A DNA stretch of 16,675 nt, from contig JAEYQO010000014.1 of NCBI GenBank assembly GCA_023409975.1, positions 1 to 16,675 on the forward strand, in the 5' to 3' direction. Positions 7,131-15,259 of the stretch are shown in pieces (position 1 is the stretch's first letter; each line of letters begins with the position of its first letter). The position numbers and the translations under genes were made by a program. Source of the stretch: Bacteroidota bacterium (GTDB lineage: Bacteria; Bacteroidota; Bacteroidia; Chitinophagales; Chitinophagaceae). Below the pieces are notes generated by a model. It worked only from the letters and a program-made list of their open reading frames with translations, was not told the origin of the DNA and did not search any database.

Positions 7131-7568
7131 TCAGGATGCTGCATCCGCAGCACCGGCGGCCATTTGCTCCTGCAGGGCTGCTTCATCCATAAAAGCGAAT
7201 TCCCACTGATGGCCATCCAGGTCAGCAAAAGCGTGTTGATACATCCAGCCATGATCCTGGGGTTCGCGATAGATGCTGCCACCAAGTTCCTGTGCCTTCT
7301 TTACGATAGCGTCTACATCCGCGCGGGAATCTGCATCTAAACATACCAGGACCTCCGTAGCCTTGGTTGCGTCAACGACCGGTTTTTGGGTGAAGGTGCT
7401 GAAGAAGTCTTCGCGAAGCAACATCACATAGATGGTGTCGCTTACGACCATGCAGGCGCCCTGCTCATTGGTGAACGTAGGATTGAAGCTGAATCCGAGC
7501 CCCTCGAAAAACTTCATGGAGCGGTCGAGGTCTTTTACGGGAAGATTAATAAAAACTTGCTTTGCCAT
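7131..7568 (-). CDS. VOC-family (glyoxalase/bleomycin-resistance fold) protein
   Basis: The 145-residue protein starts at the ATG ending at 7568 (MAKQVFINLPVKDLDRSMKFFEGLGF). The upstream in-frame extension is rejected because it runs through a -7 box at 7599-7606. The vicinal-oxygen-chelate fold is shown by the opening strand INLPVKDLDRSMKFF, the central MVVSDTIYVMLL strand, a second module with VDAIVKKAQELGG, and the closing DLDGHQWEFAFMD. It resembles the short single-unit members often annotated as glyoxalase or extradiol-dioxygenase-like. The substrate cannot be predicted. The tail is alanine-rich (AAGAADAAS). It is divergent from the VIT1-like gene, with a 125-base shared upstream region. 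Confidence 0.9.
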   Translation of the reverse strand: MAKQVFINLPVKDLDRSMKFFEGLGFSFNPTFTNEQGACMVVSDTIYVMLLREDFFSTFTQKPVVDATKATEVLVCLDADSRADVDAIVKKAQELGGSIYREPQDHGWMYQHAFADLDGHQWEFAFMDEAALQEQMAAGAADAAS

Positions 7569-7598
7569 AGTGTCTCTTATTTGGTTAATTTTCTGATA

Positions 7599-7606
7599 CG
7601 AAGGTA
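7599..7606 (-). promoter_or_regulatory. -7 box of the VOC gene
   Basis: On the minus strand this reads TACCTTCG, which matches Bacteroidota TAnnTTTG except for one T-to-C change. It is 30 bases before the start codon, leaving a leader of about 20-25 bases. No clear TTG -33 element was found. Confidence 0.4.
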
Positions 7607-7679
7607 GGGGTGACAGACCTATCCCCGTGCTGTGCATTTGCGACATTGAAAGAGACGATCGCGACAAGAATTCATTTCC

Positions 7680-7687
7680 TATCTTGC
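7680..7687 (+). promoter_or_regulatory. possible -7 box of the VIT1-like gene
   Basis: TATCTTGC resembles TAnnTTTGC with one T missing and ends six bases before the ATG at 7694. If used, the mRNA would be leaderless or nearly so. No -33 element was identified. Confidence 0.3.
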
Positions 7688-7693
7688 CGCTGA

Positions 7694-8260
7694 ATGAGCC
7701 TTACGCGGAAATATGAGGCCTATCTGGGTCCGCTGGTTTACGGCGGTATAGACGGATGTGTGACCACCTTTGCCGTGGTGTCCGGATCTGTGGGTGCAGA
7801 CCTTGATTCTGCCTATATCATTGTGCTCGGCTTCGCCAACCTCCTGGCAGATGGTTTCTCCATGTCGATCGGGGCCTATCTTTCTTCCAAATCGGAACTG
7901 AGCCTGGAACAGAAGAGGACAGCCAGTACGGGTGAGCAGGAGCCACCCGCACACGCTACAGTACTGGCCGGAAAGACGCCGCTGAAAGTTGGGCTGGCCA
8001 CCTACCTTGCCTTCATTTTCGTGGGACTGATTCCCCTTCTCATATATGTCTGGGACTATTTCTTTCCCGTAGAGGCTAATCTGTTCCTTACCTCCTCGCT
8101 GCTGACGGGTCTCGGTTTTGCGGTTATTGGGTGGCTGAAAGCCCATGTAACAGGTACCAGTGTCATACGTGGGCTGCTCGAAACGCTGAGCCTGGGTGCT
8201 ATCGCGGCTGTGGTGGCCTATGGTATAGGCCATTGGCTCAAAGAGCTGGTCATCGGCTGA
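7694..8260 (+). CDS. VIT1/CCC1-family membrane transporter (Fe2+/Mn2+)
   Basis: The 188-residue protein has about five membrane helices and the VIT1 signatures. GGIDGCVTTFAVVSG covers residues 17-31, with D20 at the position of the metal-relay aspartate of plant VIT1. ANLLADGFSMSIGAYL covers 48-63, with D53 and M57. Family members move Fe2+ or Mn2+ out of the cytosol in exchange for protons. The region between helices 2 and 3 is only about 36 residues (SKSELSLEQKR...TPLKVG), with few acidic residues. It thus lacks the long glutamate-rich metal-binding helices of plant VIT1 and many bacterial homologues. Metal detoxification or storage is probable, but the exact ion is not determined. It is divergent from the VOC gene and 43 bases ahead of the lysA-like gene. 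Confidence 0.88.
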   Translation: MSLTRKYEAYLGPLVYGGIDGCVTTFAVVSGSVGADLDSAYIIVLGFANLLADGFSMSIGAYLSSKSELSLEQKRTASTGEQEPPAHATVLAGKTPLKVGLATYLAFIFVGLIPLLIYVWDYFFPVEANLFLTSSLLTGLGFAVIGWLKAHVTGTSVIRGLLETLSLGAIAAVVAYGIGHWLKELVIG

Positions 8261-8287
8261 GACTGCACGACATCTTCCGGTTTTTAC

Positions 8288-8296
8288 TAATTTCGC
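8288..8296 (+). promoter_or_regulatory. -7 box of the lysA-like gene
   Basis: TAATTTCGC matches TAnnTTTGC except for one T-to-C change and ends seven bases before ATG 8304. The -33 element is not clear. It implies separate transcription from the VIT1-like gene and a very short leader. Confidence 0.4.
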
Positions 8297-8303
8297 ACCC
8301 CTT

Positions 8304-9518
8304 ATGCATCAGCCATTGTCTAATGAAGTGTTGATAGGTGTTGCCCGCGAGTTCGGAACACCGGTATATGTGTATCATGCCGAGAAGATCGCGCAGCAGT
8401 TTAAGAAACTGGATGAGGCTTTTAAAGGCCATCCTACCCGTTTTTTCTATGCGTGTAAGGCATTAACCAATATCAACATTCTGAAGTACATGAAGGGACT
8501 GGGCGCCAACCTGGACTGTGTCAGTATCAATGAAGTAAAGCTGGGACTGAAGGCAGGGTTCGAACCTTCGCAGATCCTGTTCACACCCAATTGTGTCGAT
8601 CTGACGGAGATCATAGAAGCGCAAAAGCTCGGGGTCAATATAAATATCGACAATATCTCTATCCTTGAGCAGTTTGGCAATAGGTATGGCAACAGCTATC
8701 CCGTCTGCATCAGGATCAATCCGCATATTGAAGCGGGCGGGAATTACAAGATTTCCACCGGCCATATCGATAGCAAATTCGGTATCTCCATTCACCAGAT
8801 GCGGCATATCGAACGCATCGTCAAGACGACACGCCTTCAGGTGAAAGGACTGCACATGCACACGGGTAGTGAGATCAAGGACGTAAATGTTTTTCTCCGC
8901 AGCCTCGAGGTCATGTTCAATATGGCGGTCCATTTCGCCGAGCTGGACTTCATCGACCTCGGAAGCGGTTTCAAGGTTCCTTACAAGGATGATGATCCAG
9001 AAACGGACGTGGTGACGCTGGGAGAGAAACTGACAGAGGCAGTGAAAGCTTTTGAGAAGGAATATGGCCGCAACCTGGAGATTTGGTTTGAGCCAGGTAA
9101 ATACCTTGTTTCTGAGTCGGGACATTTCATTGCGCGCGCTAACGTCATCAAGCAAACTACAGCTACAGTTTTCGTAGGCATCAACTCCGGCTTCAATCAT
9201 CTGATCCGGCCGATGTTCTACGATGCCTACCATCGCATCGCCAACATCTCCAATCCTGAAGGCGCAGAACGGATCTACACCGTCGTCGGTAATATATGCG
9301 AGACGGATACTTTTGCCTGGGACCGTGTTCTCAATGAGGTGCGCGAGGGGGATTTTATCTGCTTCTACAATGCCGGCGCCTATGGCTTTGAGATGAGCAG
9401 CAACTTCAATTCCCGCCTGAAACCGGCCGAAGTGCTCTACCTGGACGGGAAAGCCCATCTCATCCGTAAACGCGATGAGTTCGAAGATCTGCTGAGAAAC
9501 CAGGTGGAAGTGCTATAG
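8304..9518 (+). CDS. lysA: diaminopimelate decarboxylase (LysA-like fold-III PLP enzyme)
   Basis: The 404-residue enzyme should convert meso-diaminopimelate to lysine and CO2, the last step of lysine synthesis. The PLP lysine is K52 in FYACKALTN. A (beta/alpha)8 barrel follows, with RINPHIEAGG (137-146), the histidine loop HMHTGSEI (184-191), the phosphate-binding DLGSGF (218-223) and EPGKYLVSESG (263-273). The C-terminal beta domain holds GNICETD (C332, which contacts the partner active site in dimers) and GAYGFEMSSN (358-367, with Y360). Several motifs differ from classical LysA: HIGSQ is HTGSE, GGGL is GSGF, and EPGR is EPGK. It belongs to a divergent branch, so another decarboxylase of this fold cannot be fully excluded. 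Nearby dapD supports the lysine role. Confidence 0.85.
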   Translation: MHQPLSNEVLIGVAREFGTPVYVYHAEKIAQQFKKLDEAFKGHPTRFFYACKALTNINILKYMKGLGANLDCVSINEVKLGLKAGFEPSQILFTPNCVDLTEIIEAQKLGVNINIDNISILEQFGNRYGNSYPVCIRINPHIEAGGNYKISTGHIDSKFGISIHQMRHIERIVKTTRLQVKGLHMHTGSEIKDVNVFLRSLEVMFNMAVHFAELDFIDLGSGFKVPYKDDDPETDVVTLGEKLTEAVKAFEKEYGRNLEIWFEPGKYLVSESGHFIARANVIKQTTATVFVGINSGFNHLIRPMFYDAYHRIANISNPEGAERIYTVVGNICETDTFAWDRVLNEVREGDFICFYNAGAYGFEMSSNFNSRLKPAEVLYLDGKAHLIRKRDEFEDLLRNQVEVL

Positions 9519-9730
9519 CGAACTTAGGGATTTTCGACTGTCCCGTGTCTCGGAATACCTGTCTCTTAGGAAGAAGTCGTTTATCCGTCAAATTAATAGA
9601 CCATATGAGTATAATTACGTACACATGCAGGGATAAAAAAGCTTATAAATATTAATATAATAGTTTACCTTAGACATAAGCTCTCTTAATCATTTCGATG
9701 GCATCTATTGTTAAACTATAATATTAACCA
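9519..9730. other. AT-rich upstream region of the S8 protease gene
   Basis: Base composition changes sharply here from the GC-richer lysA side to AT-rich sequence. GTTAA (9710-9714) and TTAAC (9724-9728) form a small dyad directly before the start codon and could mask it. No clear terminator for lysA and no confident promoter box was found. Confidence 0.4.
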
Positions 9731-12700
9731 ATGCAGAAATTGTTTTTGTTTGTTGCGGCTACACTGTCCATCTTCAGCAGCAAAGCCCAAGAGGATTTCA
9801 TTTATACGACTGAAGAACGTCCACCTTTTTTCATAGTGCAATTAAATGATAAGTTTGTTGTTGAGTTTCCAAATGGTATTCAGAATTCTGAGGGTTTTGA
9901 AGGAATTCAAATTAGTGAGAAACACTACGTTGTTTCGGACACGCAAAGCGTTATGCAATTTTCAAATAACTTTAAATTTCGAAGAGCCTATTCAGTTTCC
10001 GGAAGGAATCATGAAATTTATGAATCGGGAGAGTTAATCCTTCAATTCAAAACGAGCGTCAGCAATTCTGCACGCGACAGTATTATCGACTTATTTGATC
10101 TGGAACACCTTAGCACAGGCCCAGTTTACCAGTTATACCGTATCGAGAATTCAATTGAAGTTTCAAAGATGATTTTTGAGACTGGACTTGTCAAATTCTG
10201 CCACCCTAATTTTTTCTCCAATGTAAAACTGCAAAGTTATTATCCAAATGACGGTTATTTCCACAAACAATATTACCTACATAACACAGGACAGATAATT
10301 AATGACAATGAGGCGGGTGCAAACGACGCTGACATAGATGCGCCAGAAGTGTGGGATATTACTAAAGGGGACTCAAACATTGTCATTGCAATAATTGATG
10401 AAGGTGTACAGAAGTTCCATTATGACCTTCCAATATCGCGACAAATACGCCTCCCAAAAAGCAACATGAATGATATAAACGGAACTTCTGTTGACGACCC
10501 TGAACCATATGAAGTAGCAATGAACTGTGCGCATGGAAATGCTGTTGCTGGTATCGCTGCTGCTACACATGATAATGGTGGAGTCGCTGGTATCGCTCCC
10601 AATTGTAAAATTATGCCGATTAGAATTTTCGGAAGTTGGACAACTTCAGACGCTATGGTTGCTAACTCGATAGTATTTGCCGACACCAATGGAGCTCACG
10701 TAATATCTGGTAGCTTTGGAGGTGGTTATCTTGGTCCCGTTGTTGAAGCTGCGATGCAGTTTGCAATTTCCAACAACAAGTTTTTAGTATTTGCTGCTTC
10801 GAATAGCGCAAACCTTGCCTATTTAGGAGATCCCGGTACGGTGAGTTGGCCTGCTGCATATAACCTCCCCGGATCAATTTCAGTTGGAGCCTCAGATAAA
10901 TATGATTCTGTTGCGATTTATAGTCCAAGGTCGGAGCTTATTGATATTGTCGCGCCGTCAGCTAGAGGAGCATCATGTTTTCAACCTTGGGGTAGCTTCC
11001 CAGATGTGTGGACATGTGACTTGTTGTACACAAATGGATATAACCCTTGGCCATGGGATTCCACATACCTGATTTACTATGGAGATACAATCCCATGGAA
11101 CGCTTGTAAGAGTGTTCCAGGTGGTTGGGGAGAAAAGCTGCCTGGGCCAGCTTCTGATACCTTTGCTCAGGCTTTTACTGGCAGAATGTCTGGAACTTCT
11201 GCTGCTGCACCACAGGTTTCTGCGGTAGCCGCGCTCATGATGTCGGTAAACAATTGCCTTACTCCGACATTGATTAAGAAGATACTGCAGCAAACTGCAG
11301 ATAAGGTAGGATCATACAATTATCAATGGAATGCATTAAGACCGGGGCATTCGAAGGAAATGGGTTTCGGTAGGCTAAATGCTAACACGGCTGTACGCGC
11401 TGCCAAAGAGTTTACGTCAAATAATTTTGACCTGTTCATAAGGGATGGTTATCATGACGTCGGCGCATCTCCAAATTTGAATACATACCCTTTTTGGGAG
11501 AGCCCTGACATTTGGGTTAGAAATTCAGACGATAGTATTGAGATAGATGAAAACGCTGAATACTCAGCAAATTCACCCGTCCACGTTTATGTAAAAATCA
11601 GGAATAAAAGCTGTGTTAACTCTCTTGGGGTGGGCGATAGCCTTATACTTTACTGGTCAAAAGCTGGACCTTATCAACTATGGCCAGCGCCATGGTTTGG
11701 AATTAATCCTGCCACTCCACCAATGGGTGGTAAAGTTGCTGCTAAGCTAATAGGTTCAATTCCTGCGGGTGAATTCAGAGTGCTTAAATTTGAATGGAAC
11801 ATTCCAAATCCAAGTTGGTACTCAACGGATATTTCCACAATAGGAGGTGTAAATAACGCCTGGCACTTTTGTTTGGTTGCCCGAATAAAATCGGCTACCG
11901 ATTTAGATCCGATAAATATCAATGTTCCTCAGGATATTGGAAATGTTGTTGAGAAATGTAACAATGTTGCCTGGAAGAACCTGGCTGTCGTGAACTTTGA
12001 GCCTGGCGTAGTTGGCGGTCGAGTGAATGGAACTGTAGTTGGTATTGGTAATATGGCTACAAGTCCGAGAACTATAAATGTTCATTTCTACGCAGATACA
12101 ACAGGACCTAATAACATAGTATCAGAAGCAGAAGTAATTCTTTCACTAAATCCGGGACTATGGGAAAAGTGGAATGCAGGAGGTCGCCAAGGGACAAACG
12201 TCGGAGTATATAATGAGGAAAAGAGGCAAATTCGGATCACCCGGAATTCTGGCTCACTGATAAATCTAGCTTTCCAGGGCGAAGTAGTAGAACCACTGGC
12301 AATACAGTTTAGTTTCGTAACTGAGGAAGTGACTGAGACTAAAGCTTTCAAATACTTTGTTATACAAGAGCATCAAGGAGCAAGAGGCTTTGAGCCTGAT
12401 GGTGGCCAGACAATTGTAATCAACAGATATGAAAGAGATCTTTTTGAAGCAGATGGTGGACCGGATCAGTTAGTCCAAAAGCACCAGTCAGTTACCTTGA
12501 ACGCGGCAGATATAAATGAAACAGCTACCTATAATTGGTACGACGAGAACGACAGCCTTATATACTCCGGTAAAAACCTTACTATCACACCTGAAATCGA
12601 AAGCCAATACAAGCTCGAAGTGATTGCTGACCTAGACGGATTCAAAAGTTATGATAATATAAATGTCGACATAAAAAAGAATTTTATTCTTTCTGTTAGT

Positions 12701-12922
12701 CCCAATCCAACAAGTTCATATTTTACTTTGTCATACCATCTTGAAGATGTTTCTTCAGCATACGTTATGATGACCAACGGGCAATACGTGAGTAGTCATA
12801 TAATAGATATTATTCAATCGCAGCAGCAGATCAATGTTAGTACTCTAACACCTGGTACCTACCAGTTGGTACTGATTTGCGACGGGCAAATTGCTGATTC
12901 AAAAACCATTTCAATCAATTGA
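9731..12922 (+). CDS. secreted subtilisin-like (S8) serine protease with T9SS sorting domain
   Basis: The 1063-residue protein starts with a signal peptide (MQKLFLFVAATLSIFSSKAQ, cleavage near residue 20). Residues 21 to about 170 look like a propeptide, ending before a segment (YFHKQYYLHNTGQ) that typically opens such catalytic domains. The peptidase S8 triad is visible: D223 in AIIDEGV, H269 in CAHGNAVAG and S490 in GTSAAAPQVSA. N358 in FAASN is the likely oxyanion-hole residue. A beta-rich region follows (about 560-900), then an Ig-like domain (about 915-985, starting GGPDQ) and a T9SS type A sorting domain (SVSPNPTSSYFTL, TPGTYQLVLICDG, end KTISIN). It is expected to degrade or process proteins outside the cell. 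Composition is clearly AT-richer than the flanking metabolic genes. The next gene begins two bases after the stop. Confidence 0.92.
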   Translation: MQKLFLFVAATLSIFSSKAQEDFIYTTEERPPFFIVQLNDKFVVEFPNGIQNSEGFEGIQISEKHYVVSDTQSVMQFSNNFKFRRAYSVSGRNHEIYESGELILQFKTSVSNSARDSIIDLFDLEHLSTGPVYQLYRIENSIEVSKMIFETGLVKFCHPNFFSNVKLQSYYPNDGYFHKQYYLHNTGQIINDNEAGANDADIDAPEVWDITKGDSNIVIAIIDEGVQKFHYDLPISRQIRLPKSNMNDINGTSVDDPEPYEVAMNCAHGNAVAGIAAATHDNGGVAGIAPNCKIMPIRIFGSWTTSDAMVANSIVFADTNGAHVISGSFGGGYLGPVVEAAMQFAISNNKFLVFAASNSANLAYLGDPGTVSWPAAYNLPGSISVGASDKYDSVAIYSPRSELIDIVAPSARGASCFQPWGSFPDVWTCDLLYTNGYNPWPWDSTYLIYYGDTIPWNACKSVPGGWGEKLPGPASDTFAQAFTGRMSGTSAAAPQVSAVAALMMSVNNCLTPTLIKKILQQTADKVGSYNYQWNALRPGHSKEMGFGRLNANTAVRAAKEFTSNNFDLFIRDGYHDVGASPNLNTYPFWESPDIWVRNSDDSIEIDENAEYSANSPVHVYVKIRNKSCVNSLGVGDSLILYWSKAGPYQLWPAPWFGINPATPPMGGKVAAKLIGSIPAGEFRVLKFEWNIPNPSWYSTDISTIGGVNNAWHFCLVARIKSATDLDPININVPQDIGNVVEKCNNVAWKNLAVVNFEPGVVGGRVNGTVVGIGNMATSPRTINVHFYADTTGPNNIVSEAEVILSLNPGLWEKWNAGGRQGTNVGVYNEEKRQIRITRNSGSLINLAFQGEVVEPLAIQFSFVTEEVTETKAFKYFVIQEHQGARGFEPDGGQTIVINRYERDLFEADGGPDQLVQKHQSVTLNAADINETATYNWYDENDSLIYSGKNLTITPEIESQYKLEVIADLDGFKSYDNINVDIKKNFILSVSPNPTSSYFTLSYHLEDVSSAYVMMTNGQYVSSHIIDIIQSQQQINVSTLTPGTYQLVLICDGQIADSKTISIN

Positions 12923-12924
12923 CT

Positions 12925-13590
12925 ATGAAGTACGTTTTACGGATCGCTTTTATTTTTGCATCATTTTTTTTTCAGCAAAGCACCGCCCAAACGCTGTCAT
13001 ATTCCACATTAGTCTACAAAACCAATGACACAATCGCGCTAAATGCGGTTGCTCTTTTTGCATGTAATCAAAGTTATTGCCCTCCGCTTTTAAGCTACAC
13101 GTTAATTGATTCAACAGATACTATGCATGTCAAGTTATATTATAACACAGGGATTTGTTTGGCTGGACAATGTATAACCACAGACTATTTTGATATCGGA
13201 ATTGTTCCACCGAATACTAAGCATGCTGTTAAACTGTATTTATACGAGGTGTCTCAGAGTGAACCTCCTGGCTGGGATACATTGTTACGCTCAGGAAGCA
13301 TTCGAGTAATTCCCTTCTCCTGGGCAACCAATGTTGAACACACTGCGAATTTGAATACTGACTTGAAAGTGCTACCTAATCCCGCGACTGGCAAAGTCTC
13401 GTTAGTCTTTCCTTTTGATGATGTGTGGAACATCAACCTATCTGATGCTCGAGGAAGGATTATCATGTCTCAATCTCATATCAGATCGAAAGAAACTACT
13501 CTGAATCTTACCGGAATTTCTCCAGGTATTTATTTCATTACTTGTAGATCCAGGGAAATGGTTTTGAACAAAAAAATAATAGTGAGGTAA
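12925..13590 (+). CDS. small secreted protein with T9SS sorting domain, partner of the S8 protease gene
   Basis: The start is ATG 12925, two bases after the protease stop; a TTG at 12919 overlaps that stop and is less likely. The 221-residue product has a signal peptide (MKYVLRIAFIFASFFFQQSTAQ). A beta-rich domain of about 125 residues follows, with two cysteine pairs (CNQSYC and CLAGQC) that may form disulfides. The end is a T9SS type A sorting domain (VLPNPATGKVSLVF, DARGRIIM, SPGIYFITC, KKIIVR). I do not recognise the central domain. The tight spacing and shared AT-rich composition point to co-transcription with the protease. It could be a cofactor, inhibitor or co-displayed binding protein, but the sequence does not decide among these. 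Confidence 0.88.
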   Translation: MKYVLRIAFIFASFFFQQSTAQTLSYSTLVYKTNDTIALNAVALFACNQSYCPPLLSYTLIDSTDTMHVKLYYNTGICLAGQCITTDYFDIGIVPPNTKHAVKLYLYEVSQSEPPGWDTLLRSGSIRVIPFSWATNVEHTANLNTDLKVLPNPATGKVSLVFPFDDVWNINLSDARGRIIMSQSHIRSKETTLNLTGISPGIYFITCRSREMVLNKKIIVR

Positions 13591-13612
13591 ATTAGTTTCT
13601 GATTCCTGGGTG

Positions 13613-13639
13613 CCACAACCATATTGCTATATTTTGTGG
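13613..13639 (+). terminator. possible terminator hairpin after the protease operon
   Basis: CCACAA (13613-13618) pairs with TTGTGG (13634-13639), and the interior has a further ATAT/ATAT pairing. It lies 23 bases after the stop of the small secreted protein. No T-run follows directly; a T-rich stretch comes about 20 bases later. Confidence 0.35.
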
Positions 13640-13709
13640 GGTAGTGTCGATTATTACCAACTTTTTGTTCTTTTGAAGAGCCGTTGACTTAACTGGCTGA
13701 CAGAAGCTT

Positions 13710-14291
13710 ATGAAAAACCTCGTCATCTTTTGCGGCTCCTCGGAGGGCTATCACGAAACGTACCGGGAAGCTGCATACGAAACCGGCGCCTACCTTGCTC
13801 ATCATGACTATGGCATCGTCTATGGAGGTGCACAGATCGGCAATATGGGTGCCGTGGCGGATGGAGCATTGAATAATGGTGGCCGGGTGATCGGAGTCAT
13901 ACCCGGTTTTCTGAAGACGAAGGAGGTCGTACACACCGGTATCACAGAGCTGATAGAGGTGGAGACGATGCACGAGCGGAAAATGAAGATGTTTGAGCTG
14001 AGCGATGGCAGCCTCGCATTGCCCGGGGGCTGGGGCACACTGGAAGAACTCTTTGAAATGATGACCTGGGCACAGTTGGGTCTACACCAGAAACCGATCG
14101 GCATCCTGAATATCAATGGCTTTTACGATCCCCTGCTCGCCCAGTTGGAACTCATGACCAACGAGGGCTTTCTGAAGGAAATTTACCGGGAGATGATCCT
14201 CGTTGATCACGACCTCCCCACTCTGATCGGAGCGATGGAGGAATACCAGGCACCAGAGGTGAAACAATGGATCACTAAAAGCAAAACTTAA
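13710..14291 (+). CDS. LOG-family protein (putative cytokinin riboside 5'-monophosphate phosphoribohydrolase)
   Basis: The 193-residue protein has the Rossmann-like fold of the TIGR00730/LOG family: an opening strand KNLVIFCGSS, the nucleotide-binding YGGAQIGNMG (38-47), MHERK (87-91) and the hallmark PGGWGTLEE (105-113). In LOG enzymes the last motif binds and hydrolyses nucleoside monophosphates such as N6-modified AMP. Bacterial homologues often act as nucleotide 5'-monophosphate nucleosidases, and the natural substrate here is unknown. Length is usual for the family. Its stop codon overlaps the dapD stop on the other strand in the sequence TTAA, so the genes are convergent with no room for a terminator between them. 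Confidence 0.92.
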   Translation: MKNLVIFCGSSEGYHETYREAAYETGAYLAHHDYGIVYGGAQIGNMGAVADGALNNGGRVIGVIPGFLKTKEVVHTGITELIEVETMHERKMKMFELSDGSLALPGGWGTLEELFEMMTWAQLGLHQKPIGILNINGFYDPLLAQLELMTNEGFLKEIYREMILVDHDLPTLIGAMEEYQAPEVKQWITKSKT

Positions 14292-15103
14292 ACAGCTACA
14301 TTGAAGTCGCGCAGTGCATCGTTCAGACTGGTCTTCAGATCGGTGGAGGGTTTCCGCTGACCGATGATCAGCGCACAGCTTACCTGATAGTCACCTGCAG
14401 GGAAGTGCTTTGTATAGCTTCCGGGAATCACCACACTCCGGGCTGGGACGATACCCTTATACTCAACGGCTTCCGGACCGCTGACGTCAATGATCCTCGT
14501 CGATTGTGTCAGGACAACATTGGCCCCCAGCACCGCCTCTTTCTCCACACGCACACCCTCCACGACAATGCAGCGGGACCCAATGAAACAGCCGTCTTCA
14601 ATGATCACTGGTGCCGCCTGTAAAGGTTCCAGGACACCACCGATTCCCACACCACCGCTCAGGTGTACCCCTTTGCCGATCTGGGCGCAGGAGCCCACCG
14701 TCGCCCAGGTATCCACCATGGTTCCCTCATCTACATACGCACCGATATTCACATAGGAGGGCATCAGCACGACATTCCTGGCGATAAAGGCACCATAACG
14801 TGCAACGGCATGAGGGACAGCGCGAACACCAAGTGACGCATAATCTTTCTTAAGCAGCATCTTATCATAGAACTCAAACGGTTCTACCTGCCAGGTCTGC
14901 ATGGGCTGGATGGCAAAATAGAGCAGGATGGCCTGTTTCACCCACTCCTGAACCTCCCAGCCCTGACCGGAAGGCTGGGCCACACGTAGCCGGCCCTTAT
15001 CCACCTCCTCGATCACCTGTTTCACAGCTTCCTGATAGGGAGCTTCTTTCAACAGATCACGGTTCTTAAATGCGGCTTCTATAAGTTGACGAGTTTCTGG
15101 CAT
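14288..15103 (-). CDS. dapD: 2,3,4,5-tetrahydropyridine-2,6-dicarboxylate N-succinyltransferase
   Basis: The 271-residue enzyme transfers succinyl from succinyl-CoA to tetrahydrodipicolinate in the succinylase route to diaminopimelate and lysine. The N-terminal helical part (LIEAAFKNRDLL, then VDKGRLRVAQPSGQGWEVQEWVKQAILLYF) and the left-handed beta-helix built of hexapeptide repeats (GAYVDEGTMVDTWATVGSCAQIG through GCFIGSRCIVVEGVRV) match DapD. The C-terminal IPGSYTKHFPAGDYQVSCALIIGQR is also typical. The start is the ATG at 15101-15103; the frame is open further upstream, but that extension crosses a -7 box at 15120-15127. It acts in the same pathway as the lysA-like gene, about 4.8 kb away on the opposite strand. 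Confidence 0.95.
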   Translation of the reverse strand: MPETRQLIEAAFKNRDLLKEAPYQEAVKQVIEEVDKGRLRVAQPSGQGWEVQEWVKQAILLYFAIQPMQTWQVEPFEFYDKMLLKKDYASLGVRAVPHAVARYGAFIARNVVLMPSYVNIGAYVDEGTMVDTWATVGSCAQIGKGVHLSGGVGIGGVLEPLQAAPVIIEDGCFIGSRCIVVEGVRVEKEAVLGANVVLTQSTRIIDVSGPEAVEYKGIVPARSVVIPGSYTKHFPAGDYQVSCALIIGQRKPSTDLKTSLNDALRDFNVAV

Positions 15104-15119
15104 ATCTATGGAATTGGAG

Positions 15120-15127
15120 CGAAAATA
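15120..15127 (-). promoter_or_regulatory. -7 box of dapD
   Basis: On the minus strand this reads TATTTTCG, followed by C, matching TAnnTTTG except for one T-to-C change. It lies 17 bases before the dapD ATG and supports the shorter start. The leader would be about ten bases. Confidence 0.45.
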
Positions 15128-15259
15128 GGGCTTTGCGGCTTTATGCCGAACCGTTTTTCGGATCATCATTCAGTTCAGAGACGAATAACACAGACGGCGC
15201 CGTGTCCGGCATACTCCGGGTAGCATACTGCTGGCAAAAGAGTACCAGGTCGGTATACT

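Noticed and set aside
8463..9458. 331-codon open frame on the minus strand inside lysA
   Set aside because: It is antisense to a clearly recognised decarboxylase and has no recognisable motifs.
9708..9731. Riboswitch or start-masking hairpin before the S8 protease gene
   Set aside because: The dyad is only five base pairs of A/T-rich sequence and is likely chance in this composition.
15104..15169. Longer dapD start upstream of 15103
   Set aside because: The extra 22 residues cross a TATTTTCG -7 box and do not resemble the DapD N-terminus.
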